From contig JACPIY010000005.1 of the NCBI GenBank assembly GCA_016187835.1, positions 1 through 40,070 on the forward strand: a stretch of DNA of 40,070 nucleotides, given 5' to 3'. The first letter of the stretch is position 1, and each line of letters begins with the position of its first letter. This document shows positions 26,889 to 34,447 of this stretch, one piece after another. Both the position numbers and the translations under genes were made by a program. The notes beneath the pieces were generated by a model. That model saw nothing but the letters and a program-made list of their open reading frames with translations. It was not told the DNA's origin and did not search any database. Origin of the DNA: Deltaproteobacteria bacterium. GTDB taxonomy: Bacteria > Desulfobacterota_D > UBA1144 > Nemesobacterales > CSP1-2.

Positions 26889-29800
26889 ATGAGCAAATTC
26901 ATTGAAAAAACCTTAGAGAACACATTTGAAAGTGAATTTAACCTCGATAAATTTAAAAGTTTTATTAATCACCTATTTAATGGTTTTAACTTCAGCGGTC
27001 AGCATAAACTAAATCATCTACTGAGTAGCGATGAAAGCAAGTTTATTAACAATTTCTCATACCTCGGAAACTTTACTGATTCTGAAAATGAATCAATTGA
27101 CGTTCTTGTAGTAGAACTCCACTCGGGCAGAACTGTAGAACGTGCCAGGGCTCTTCAGAGAAATTTTATTGGAAGATACTTGAAAGCGAATTTAGCTAAA
27201 GCAAGTAACGCCCTTGTTGCTTTCTATTCAGATGACAGTCCTGACTGGCGACTATCATGAATAAAAATAGAAACGAGGCTTACAGAGAAGGGTGTAAAGG
27301 TAGAAATCGGGACTCCACCTAAGAGATACTCTTTTCTAGTAGGAAAATATGAACCCAGCCACACGGCTAAAAAGCAGTTACTCCCTCTAATCAAGGAAGA
27401 GAAACGAGAAAAAATCCTAATCTCAGAGCTTGAAAAAGCATTCAGCGTTGAAAAGGTTACGAAGGAATTTTATGAAGAGATTGCAATAAAGTTCACGGAA
27501 CTTGTTGGTGGTGAAAGAAGAATCAGGTCGAGGAGAATCGAGGAAAAAGGCAATCTAAAGCTTCCATATACGAATGATGATACCATAAAAAAAGAGTTTA
27601 CGGTTCGCTTGATAGGCCGTCTTCTTTTCTGCTGGTTTCTAAAGAAAAAAACATCCTATAGTAATGGACTTCCCCTCATTCCCCAGACAATCCTCTCATC
27701 CGAGGCCGTTGAACAATATAAAAATTACTATCATACGATTTTAGAGCCTCTATTTTTTGAGGTATTGAATACGCCTGTTGATAAACGCAAGAAAGAATTC
27801 AAAGTTGATCCATGGGCAAGCATACCTTTTCTCAACGGCGGTCTTTTTGAACCTCATCTTCACGACTTTTACGAGCCTGGTGCTTTGGGTGTATCCAAAC
27901 ACATAAACACGCTCAAAATCCCCGACATCTGGTTTAAAGAGTTATTTGAAGTCTTTGAAACGTATAACTTCACAATTGATGAAAACACCTCAATTGATAT
28001 TGACCTCTCCGTTGACCCGGAGATGCTGGGAAGGATTTTTGGAAACCTCCTTGCCGAGATAAACCCTGAGACCGGAGAGACGGCGAGGAAAGCAACGGGG
28101 AGTTATTACACGCCAAGGCCAATTGTTGAGTACATGGTTGATGAAAGCCTAAAGCAGTATCTTATAACCCAAACTGGAATTTCCGAAGATAAATTATCAA
28201 GGCTGATTTCATACGGTGATACAGAGACAGAGTTAACGGAATCGGAAAAAGACTCGATAATTGATGCTCTCGATCGGCTTAAAATCATTGACCCTGCCTG
28301 TGGAAGTGGTGCGTTCCCTATGGGAATACTCCAGAAGATGCTCCTTATACTTCAGAGAATAGACCCCGAATCTAAGAAATGGCTTTCAAAGAAGCTGGAA
28401 AAGATAGAGAGCAAGGTTTTAAGAGATGAGGCAGAGAGGAAATTAAAAAATGAGAATTGGGACTATGTGCATAAACTTGGCATTATCCAGAGTTCTATCT
28501 ACGGTGTTGATATTCAACCAATAGCAACAGAAATCTCAAAACTGAGGTTTTTCCATTCATTGATTGTTGATGAAAAAGTTGATGATACCAAACCCAATAG
28601 AGGAGTTGAGCCTCTTCCGAATTTGGAATTTAAGTTTGTATGTGCCAACAGTTTGATTGGACTTCCTACATCAGACGGTGGTTTTTCCGAATCTCCCAAG
28701 GACATTAAAAGCCTTAGAAATCTTAGAGAGTCTTATTTTACGAGTTATGGGGATGAAAAAAGGAGAATAGAAAGGGAGTTCATAGAAACTCAGAAAAGAA
28801 TGTTTGAACATGCTATAAACTGGGGAGCAAAAGATACCCAAACCCTCAGGCTCTCTCAGTGGAATCCTTTCTCCAACGAACCTTCACCCTGGTTTGACCC
28901 AGAATGGATGTTTGGGGTAAGGGATGGGTTTAATGTGGTGATTGCAAATCCGCCTTATTTGAGGGTTGACGATATTAATCCTTTAAGCAGAGAAAAATAT
29001 AAATACCATTTTAAAACGGCGGTTGGGAAATATGATCTGTATTACCTTTTTTTCGAAAAGGCTTTTTTATTGTTAAATAAAGTGGGAATTTGTGTGTTTA
29101 TTTCCCCCAATAAATTTTGTGCCGCATCATCTGCTGAAAACCTTAGGGAAATCATACTTAATTCCATTAGTTCAGGTGAAATATTAAGCACCTCTCAGCT
29201 TAAAATTTTTGAATCGGCATCCAATTACCCAATAATTTCGATATTAGAATTTAGAGAGCCAAGAACCAGAAACTTTACCGTTAGGCAGGCCGAAAGCCTT
29301 CAACTCTTATACAGTATAAATTCAAAAAATAGCTACAGTGCGGGAATAAGGGATTTTGATATTTTCCCTTACAAAGTCATCCCAATCAACATACCACAAA
29401 ACACATTTATACTGATTAAAAGGCTTTTTTCTGAATCTTTCTTGTTAGGAGACTTACTTAATATCAGTGAAGGCTTGCGTATTCCAAAAAAATTAGAATC
29501 AGAATCTAAACAAGATTTTGAGATAGCAAAGCAGTACCAATTTTCTAAATATTCAGATATAAAACCGGGATCTTATATTTCCTCGAAGAATCTTTCAAAG
29601 GTTATATCAAATACTTCTGATAGATACGAGAAAATATTTCAAGAAAAAATTCTGATTGCTGAGGATGCACTGCAAATAAGTGCAACTTTAGATGTTGATT
29701 TTAGAATACCACAAGGCGGGGTTTACTTTGCTACAAGTAAAACTAACAGTTTTGAATTAAAATTTTTACTGGGTCTGCTTAATTCTTACCTCCTATCTTA

Positions 29801-30098
29801 TATATATGAAGTCCTATATGCAGGAATGCATATGGGGGGTGGATATCTAAGGTATAGGTCTATCTTTCTAGAAGGCCTTCCAATACCCAAAAAACTATTC
29901 AATTCAGGTGATAAGATGCAAACAACTGTTATGAATCTAGTTGACCGAATCCTATCAATCACCAAAAACAACCATTACCTCGAAAGCTCCACCAAACAAG
30001 CCAAGGTCAAAGAATACGAACGCCAGATTGACCAGATGGTATATGAACTCTACGGGTTGACAGATGAGGAGATTAGGATTGTAGAGGGGAAAAGGTAA
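26889..30098 (+). pseudogene. Eco57I-like (type IIG) DNA methyltransferase with an in-frame TGA
   Basis: The whole frame from ATG 26889 to TAA 30098 is open except for a TGA at 27258-27260 (SPDWRLS, stop, IKIETRLTEKGVKVEIG). The product would be about 1069 residues. It has the adenine-methyltransferase motif I DPACGSGAF (about 28289), motif IV NPPY (28947-28958) in VVIANPPYLRVDD, a target-recognition region and the C-terminal KVKEYERQIDQMVYELYGLTDEEIRIVEG typical of Eco57I-type enzymes. No clear PD-ExK nuclease is seen in the N-terminal 240 residues, so cleavage might depend on the upstream PLD helicase. Re-initiation at 27609 could make a shortened protein. Confidence 0.82.
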
Positions 30099-30107
30099 TT
30101 CGGGATG

Positions 30108-30135
30108 GTAGGGGCGAGGCATGCCTCGCCCCTAC
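30108..30135. repeat. Perfect 28-bp GTAG palindrome before the RAYT gene
   Basis: Half-site GTAGGGGCGAGGCA followed by its exact complement, tips GTAG and CTAC. It lies 9 bases after the methyltransferase stop and 41 bases before the transposase ATG. A copy with two changes lies inside the transposase gene. A GTAG at the foot of a hairpin is the recognition feature of REP/RAYT systems. Confidence 0.8.
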
Positions 30136-30176
30136 AGAGGCACAAACCGGATTAGGAGAGATAGACGGGAGTAAAA

Positions 30177-30731
30177 ATGATGTTTAATCCAGAGAAACAC
30201 CACCGTCATTCAATACGCCTGAAGGATTATGATTATTCTCAGGCGGGGGCATATTTTGTAACAATCTGTGCATGGAACAGGGAATGTGCGTTTGGGGAAA
30301 TTATAGATGGAGAGATGCAGTTGAATGAATGGGGTGAGGTTGTGGCATTATGTTGGGATGAAATACCGATTCATTTTCCGAATGTTGAATTGGATGCGTT
30401 TGTTATAATGCCGAATCACGTGCACGGAATTATCATTATTCCCGATTCGGTAGAGGCGAGGCATGCCTCGCCCTTACAACAAAAAACAGAAATTCCGCGT
30501 GGTATAAAACGAAAATCATTGGGTGCCATTGTGGGTTCATTCAAATCCGCAACAACCAAACGCATCAACCAAATACGTTCCAATCCTGGTGCGCCAGTAT
30601 GGCAGAGGAATTATTACGAGCATATAATTCGTGATGAAGAGGATTTACACGACATACTGGAATACATAGCCGGTAACCCAGTTAAGTGGGGAGAGGATGA
30701 GGAGAATCCTGATAAAATTGTAAGAGCGTAG
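30177..30731 (+). CDS. REP-associated (RAYT) Y1/HUH transposase
   Basis: 184 residues of the IS200-like Y1 superfamily, the RAYT branch. The N-terminal block GAYFVTICAWNRECAFGEI and the HUH pair in MPNHVHGIIII are intact; the nucleophile is probably a Tyr in NYYEHIIRDEEDLHDILEYIAGNPVKW. RAYTs nick single-stranded DNA at hairpins with a GTAG foot. Between HUH and the Tyr helix the gene contains a 28-base palindrome encoding VEARHASPLQ in frame. A matching palindrome lies just upstream. The gene has no lesion and could be active. It is inserted immediately after the methyltransferase stop. Confidence 0.88.
   Translation: MMFNPEKHHRHSIRLKDYDYSQAGAYFVTICAWNRECAFGEIIDGEMQLNEWGEVVALCWDEIPIHFPNVELDAFVIMPNHVHGIIIIPDSVEARHASPLQQKTEIPRGIKRKSLGAIVGSFKSATTKRINQIRSNPGAPVWQRNYYEHIIRDEEDLHDILEYIAGNPVKWGEDEENPDKIVRA
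30450..30477. repeat. GTAG palindrome inside the RAYT coding sequence
   Basis: Half-site GTAGAGGCGAGGCA and right half TGCCTCGCCCTTAC; it differs from the 30108-30135 copy by two bases. It is read in frame as VEARHASPLQ and leaves the transposase frame open. Confidence 0.85.
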
Positions 30732-30737
30732 ATTGGA

Positions 30738-30818
30738 CTGAATCTGAAACTCTACAGCCTCACACCGGAGGAGATTGAGATTGTGGAGGGAGAGAGGAAG
30801 GACAAAATAGTAAGTTAA
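30738..30818 (+). pseudogene. Methyltransferase 3'-end fragment, copy B
   Basis: Six bases after the RAYT stop the frame reads LNLKLYSLTPEEIEIVEGERKDKIVS, matching the end of the type IIG enzyme (YELYGLTDEEIRIVEG). Only the last 25 or so codons are present, with no start. The 30819-30886 stretch that follows holds the upstream region of the DUF433 gene. Confidence 0.7.
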
Positions 30819-30886
30819 CAAGAGCCGATTCCTTCATCTTGCTAATCCTTTCTCAACTTTGTATCCTATTGTCAGGGAGATTAGCT

Positions 30887-31138
30887 ATGACCATTACGGA
30901 TCGGATTGAAATCAATCCAAAGGTTATGATGGGCAAACCCGTTATTCGCGGCACAAGGATCACTGTTGAACTCGTTCTGAGAAAATTGAGCGAGGGGGCA
31001 AGCGAAGCCGATTTAGTGGACGCATACCCACGGCTGACACGCGAGGATATACAGGCAGCCATTCGTTATGCGGCAGACATCTTAGCTCATGAGGAGATAG
31101 TTATGCTGCACTCCTCTGAACAATCGTCCATAGAATAA
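30887..31138 (+). CDS. DUF433 antitoxin (VapB45-like)
   Basis: 83 residues from ATG 30887; the longer frame from 30839 has no ribosome site. Conserved RIEINPKVMMGKPVIRGTRITVELVLRKLSEGASEADLVDAYPRLTREDIQAAIRYAADIL is the complete DUF433 winged-helix-like domain. Such proteins pair with DUF5615 PIN-like toxins as antitoxin and autorepressor. The partner starts three bases after its stop. GGGAG lies upstream of the ATG. Intact. Confidence 0.88.
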   Translation: MTITDRIEINPKVMMGKPVIRGTRITVELVLRKLSEGASEADLVDAYPRLTREDIQAAIRYAADILAHEEIVMLHSSEQSSIE

Positions 31139-31141
31139 GTT

Positions 31142-31494
31142 ATGAGGTTACTAGCAGATGAGAGCCTCGGTTTTGGAATAGTCCGCGCCCTTCGAGCGGC
31201 TAATCACGATGTGCTTGCCGTTTCTGAGATTTCACCGAGGGCAGAGGACGTTGATGTAATGAACCTCGCCGTTCGCGAAACGAGGGTTTTACTGACTGAG
31301 GATAAGGATTTCGGACAACTGGTTTATGCCTACAGTCAGAAGAGCTTGGCGTGATTTTCCTGCGATACCCTGTATCAGCCCGAAAGCAGATTTCTGAAGA
31401 TGTTGTCAAACTGGTGGAGAAGTACGGAAGTAGCCTATATAGATGCTTCGTTGTAGTACAGCCGGGACGAATCCGAATCGGTAGAGCGCCCTGA
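31142..31494 (+). pseudogene. DUF5615 PIN-like toxin, frameshifted
   Basis: The first 68 codons (MRLLADESLGFGIVRALRAANHDVLAVSEI and LLTEDKDFGQLVYAY) contain the acidic residues of the PIN-like DUF5615 fold, a putative RNase. At about 31350 one G is missing: SQKSL should continue GVIFLRYPVSARKQISEDVVKLVEKYGSSLYRCFVVVQPGRIRIG, which is found in the next frame up to TGA 31494. The core acidic residues lie before the shift, so a truncated product might retain structure, but the C-terminal third is lost. Confidence 0.85.
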
Positions 31495-31500
31495 GGTTGA

Positions 31501-31752
31501 CCGGATAATAACTTCTCTTTCGCCAAAATATTTATTGAAATGATCCCAATAAAGAACATTTTCCACTTGGAACAAAAACCCTTAATTGACCTAGTCAAAA
31601 AAATTCTCTCCATCGCCAAATACGATGATTATCCCAACAACCCCGCAAAACAAGCCAAGGTCAAAGAATACGAACGCCAGATTGACCAGATGGTATATGA
31701 ACTCTATGGACTCACACAGGAGGAGATTGAGATAGTGGAGGGGAGATTGTAA
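31501..31752 (+). pseudogene. Methyltransferase 3'-end fragment, copy C
   Basis: The frame opens seven bases after the DUF5615 end and reads MIPIKNIFHLEQKPLIDLVKKILSIAKY, then KVKEYERQIDQMVYELYGLTQEEIEIVEGRL. It is the C-terminal end of a type IIG methyltransferase related to but not identical with the 26889-30098 gene. A 59-base stretch (31648-31706) is identical to 29994-30052. It lacks all catalytic motifs. Confidence 0.8.
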
Positions 31753-31754
31753 TT

Positions 31755-31782
31755 GTAGAGACGCAAGATTTTGCGTCTCTAC
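31755..31782. repeat. GTAG palindrome, second family
   Basis: Arms GTAGAGACGCAA and TTGCGTCTCTAC with a GATT loop, two bases after the fragment C stop. It is in frame with the following RAYT relic, where it encodes VETQDFASLQ. A partial copy (GTAGAGACATAAGATT) lies at 32024-32039 just after the relic's stop. Confidence 0.8.
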
Positions 31783-32027
31783 AAAAACAGCGACAACCGA
31801 ACAAGTTCGGTCCTCAATTCAAGAATCTGGCGTCCATTATTCGCGGATACAAAATCGGGGTTAAAAAATGGTCAATGATGAAGGGTATCACCTTCGCCTG
31901 GCAATCACGATTTTATGAACATATTATCCGCAATGAAAATGACTTATATGACATTCGCGAATACATTGCGAATAATCCAGTAAAATGGACAGAAGATGAC
32001 GATAATCCAGATAAGAAGAAATTGTAG
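31755..32027 (+). pseudogene. C-terminal fragment of a second RAYT transposase
   Basis: The frame reads VETQDFASLQKQRQPNKFGPQFKN, then RGYKIGVKKW, FAWQSRFYEHIIRNENDLYDIREYIANNPVKW and ends at TAG 32027. The Tyr helix (RFYEHIIR) is present; the HUH half is absent. The relic begins at the palindrome itself. It is diverged from the intact RAYT upstream, so it is not a recent duplicate. Confidence 0.8.
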
Positions 32028-32142
32028 AGACATAAGATTCTACCTCTTTCCGCTAGTCTTTATTGACAAAATGGAATTCTTAATGAAAATGGTTAACAGA
32101 AGTATTTCCGCCTGAGACAAATTCAAATCAAGGAGGGATAAT

Positions 32143-32997
32143 ATGGCAAAAAGAAAATCCGTGAAGCCAAAAGGTGTTAACAGAGTCAGAAAAAACAATC
32201 CCGGCAGTAGTGCTGGAAATGGGTCTCCTAAATTCGAGAACATTCTTTATGATAAGAAAGACCGTGTAGCACGTGTCACTATTAACAGGCCAGAGGTGCG
32301 CAACGCTCTGAATTCAAAAACCAGAGAGGAGCTTGCTATTGCAATTGAAGATGCCTGGATTGATGATGACATAGGCGTTATAGTGCTTACCGGTGCCGGA
32401 GATAAGGCATTTTGTGCGGGCGGCGACCTGTCCTGGATTGCTGACCCCAAGAAAAAGGTTGACGAACGTTTCATGCTTGTACACTACAGGCTTGCCAATG
32501 CCATGCGCTGCTGTGGCAAGCCAATAATTGCCAGGGTAAATGGATTCTGCATAGGCGGAGGTAACGAGCTTAATATGCTCTGTGATTTAACGATTGCTTC
32601 AGAGGACTCTATATTCGGGCAGGCAGGTCCCTTGGTAGGTAGTACCCCGGTCTGGTATGGTATGCAGCTTCTGCAACATTCTGTAGGTGATAAGAAGGCG
32701 CGGGAAATCGTATATCTCTGCAACCGCTATTCGGCCCAGGAAGCAATGCAAATGGGATGGGTAAACAAAGTGGTGCCGAAGGACAAACTTGACGAGGAGG
32801 TTGATGCCTGGTGTCATAGACTGCTTGAGGTAAGTCCACAATCTCTTCGAATTGCCAAGACCCAGATTAATTTCTCTTCCGATATGGCGCATCCTCAAAT
32901 CACCCACGGACTTGAGCTTGCAAGGTTCTTCCTCAAGTCTCCACAGATGGTAGAGGGCGCGACAGCATTCTTGGAAAAGCGCAAGTTTAGGCATTGA
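32143..32997 (+). CDS. Enoyl-CoA hydratase/isomerase (crotonase) family, MenB/BadI-like
   Basis: 284 residues with a Lys/Arg-rich first 25 residues (MAKRKSVKPKGVNRVRKNNPG), unusual for the family. The crotonase core is complete: oxyanion-hole strands GDKAFCAGGDLSWI and VNGFCIGGGNELNMLCDLTIA, then FGQAGPLVGSTPVWYGMQLL and KKAREIVYLCNRYSAQEAMQMGWVNKVVP. The last two blocks resemble MenB and BadI more than plain enoyl-CoA hydratases, but the GGGNELN pocket differs, so the acyl-CoA substrate is open. AAGGAGGG lies before the ATG. The gene marks the right border of the accessory island. Confidence 0.85.
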   Translation: MAKRKSVKPKGVNRVRKNNPGSSAGNGSPKFENILYDKKDRVARVTINRPEVRNALNSKTREELAIAIEDAWIDDDIGVIVLTGAGDKAFCAGGDLSWIADPKKKVDERFMLVHYRLANAMRCCGKPIIARVNGFCIGGGNELNMLCDLTIASEDSIFGQAGPLVGSTPVWYGMQLLQHSVGDKKAREIVYLCNRYSAQEAMQMGWVNKVVPKDKLDEEVDAWCHRLLEVSPQSLRIAKTQINFSSDMAHPQITHGLELARFFLKSPQMVEGATAFLEKRKFRH

Positions 32998-33013
32998 TCT
33001 TTGGACTAAAAGG

Positions 33014-33169
33014 ATGGAAGTGGGTGAAATGAACGCCCATTTCTTCCTGACAATTATGAAAATGGCTGAAACTTATCAAAGAGCAACGAAAAATAAAGAG
33101 ATTGCTGATATGATAAAAAGGTTCGCTAATGATTTCGCGGACAAGGTAGATGAACTATTTAGTAAGTAG
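33014..33169 (+). CDS. Small hypothetical helical protein (51 aa)
   Basis: MEVGEMNAHFFLTIMKMAETYQRATKNKEIADMIKRFANDFADKVDELFSK is read in an open frame 16 bases after the crotonase stop on the same strand. It looks like two amphipathic helices. A second ATG at 33029 has a better spacing to GGGTGA. No family recognised. Confidence 0.4.
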   Translation: MEVGEMNAHFFLTIMKMAETYQRATKNKEIADMIKRFANDFADKVDELFSK

Positions 33170-33230
33170 ATTAAGTGGGTAGGTAAAGAGTCCCTTCGTC
33201 ATACAAGGACATGCTTACTCGTTGCCCCTA

Positions 33231-33253
33231 GACCACCAGCAAGACTGGTGGTC
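33231..33253. repeat. Perfect 9-bp hairpin, relative of the one after bioD
   Basis: GACCACCAG and CTGGTGGTC flank CAAGA. The 17-base core (33234-33250) is the exact reverse complement of 9609-9625. It lies just downstream of the minus-strand F420-type gene and may terminate it. Confidence 0.6.
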
Positions 33254-33277
33254 TAACCTAACTAAATAAAAAAATTT

Positions 33278-34207
33278 TCAAAAAGCGGACATAACTTCCT
33301 TTGCAAAGAAGCGCAGAGTCTCAGGTTTCATAATATCTGAGAAGAATATAGTAAATTTGCCGATACCTTTTTCCACTTTATTGCAGATCCTCTCGATACA
33401 CTCATCAGGCGTTCCCACAATTCCCGTCTTCTCAATATCCCCAAAAAAGCCGTAACGTTTTTTAGCTTTTGTGAGTTTTTCTTCAAGCTCTGATTTATCT
33501 TTTGCGATCACACAAACTGTTTGCTCTGAAATTGCTATCTCATTTATATCTCTTCCTAAATCTCTACAGTGATTTTTGAGAACGGTCAGCTTTCTATCAT
33601 ATTCCCAGGCGTTTGAAGCAGGACAATTCCACTCATCGGCAAGCTCGGCAACAACTCGGAGGAGATGTCTTTCTCCTGAGCCTCCGATTATGATCCGTGG
33701 ATGAGGTTTCTGGACAGGCTTTGGATTGCAGTAGGCTTCATTGATCTGATAGTACTTGCCGATAAAGGTAGCTTTTTCCTCAGTCCACATGGCTCTAATT
33801 ATTTTTACTGCTTCTCTCAGTTGCTCAATTCTTGTAACCGTGTTAAAAAAAGGATAACCGTATGCTCTATATTCGGGTTCAAACCACCCTGCACCGATTG
33901 CAAGCTCCAGCCTTCCATCACTTATGTTATCGAGAGTCGCAGCCATCTTGGCAAGAAGGGAAGGGGGTCTGAAGGAATTGCAGAGGACCAATGTTCCAAT
34001 CCTTACCTGCGATGTGATCGTTGAAAGAGCGCACATGAGAGTCCACGCCTCAAAAATATCCGAATCTGTAGATCCCATGCCCAAGATGTGGTCGTAGAAC
34101 CATACGGAGTGGTAACCCAATTCATCACAAAGCTCTGCCGTTTCACGTATCGGTTTAAACTCTATCTTTTCCTGACGAAGCACTACGCCGAATTTAACTT
34201 TACTCAT
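33278..34207 (-). CDS. Luciferase-like (F420-dependent type) oxidoreductase
   Basis: 309 residues of the bacterial-luciferase superfamily, (beta/alpha)8 barrel, close to the TIGR03560-type putative F420-dependent enzymes. Seen: the start MSKVKFGVVLRQEKIEFKPIRETAELCDELGYHSVWFYDHI, VRIGTLVLCNSFRPPSLLAKMAATLDNISDGRLELAIGAGWFEPEYRAYGYPF, and HPRIIIGGSGERHLLRVVAELADEWN. AAGGTGAAAAGAT precedes the ATG on the minus strand. Cofactor F420 versus FMN cannot be decided from sequence alone. Confidence 0.85.
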   Translation of the reverse strand: MSKVKFGVVLRQEKIEFKPIRETAELCDELGYHSVWFYDHILGMGSTDSDIFEAWTLMCALSTITSQVRIGTLVLCNSFRPPSLLAKMAATLDNISDGRLELAIGAGWFEPEYRAYGYPFFNTVTRIEQLREAVKIIRAMWTEEKATFIGKYYQINEAYCNPKPVQKPHPRIIIGGSGERHLLRVVAELADEWNCPASNAWEYDRKLTVLKNHCRDLGRDINEIAISEQTVCVIAKDKSELEEKLTKAKKRYGFFGDIEKTGIVGTPDECIERICNKVEKGIGKFTIFFSDIMKPETLRFFAKEVMSAF

Positions 34208-34341
34208 ATCTTTTCACCTTTTGAGAATTTGATGGATTATTGAAATCACTTTAACAGAGGCATAACTTTGAATCAACTCTACTAACAAGATATTTACTGT
34301 TAACCGCAAGAGCTCTTTTAGGTGTCATTGCTAACGAATTG

Positions 34342-34368
34342 AGATTCCTCACTACGTTCGGAATGACA
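34342..34368. repeat. 27-base dispersed repeat, copy 2
   Basis: Starts AGATTCCTCACTACGTTC and ends GGAATGACA. Compared with copy 1, tips change from ATTCT/AGAAT to ATTCC/GGAAT, so pairing is kept. It lies in the 240-base space between two minus-strand genes, which has no other recognisable content. Confidence 0.5.
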
Positions 34369-34447
34369 TTTCATATCAGGTTGTTTTAAGACTTAGTCCC
34401 ATACAATGATGGACACTTTTGGAAAATCGAATTAGTATGAGTCTTGT

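Noticed and set aside
31200-31619. Minus-strand ORF of 139 codons opposite DUF5615 and methyltransferase fragment C
   Set aside because: Shadow of two recognisable plus-strand genes, without motif or ribosome site.
30108-31782. CRISPR array, because similar palindromes recur
   Set aside because: Copies are few, irregularly spaced, separated by whole genes and of two sequence types, with no cas gene.
20271-32027. All frameshifts being sequencing errors
   Set aside because: Core genes with many homopolymers elsewhere in the window show no frameshift, and several lesions are nonsense codons or deletions. Single sites such as the mazF C-run could still be errors.
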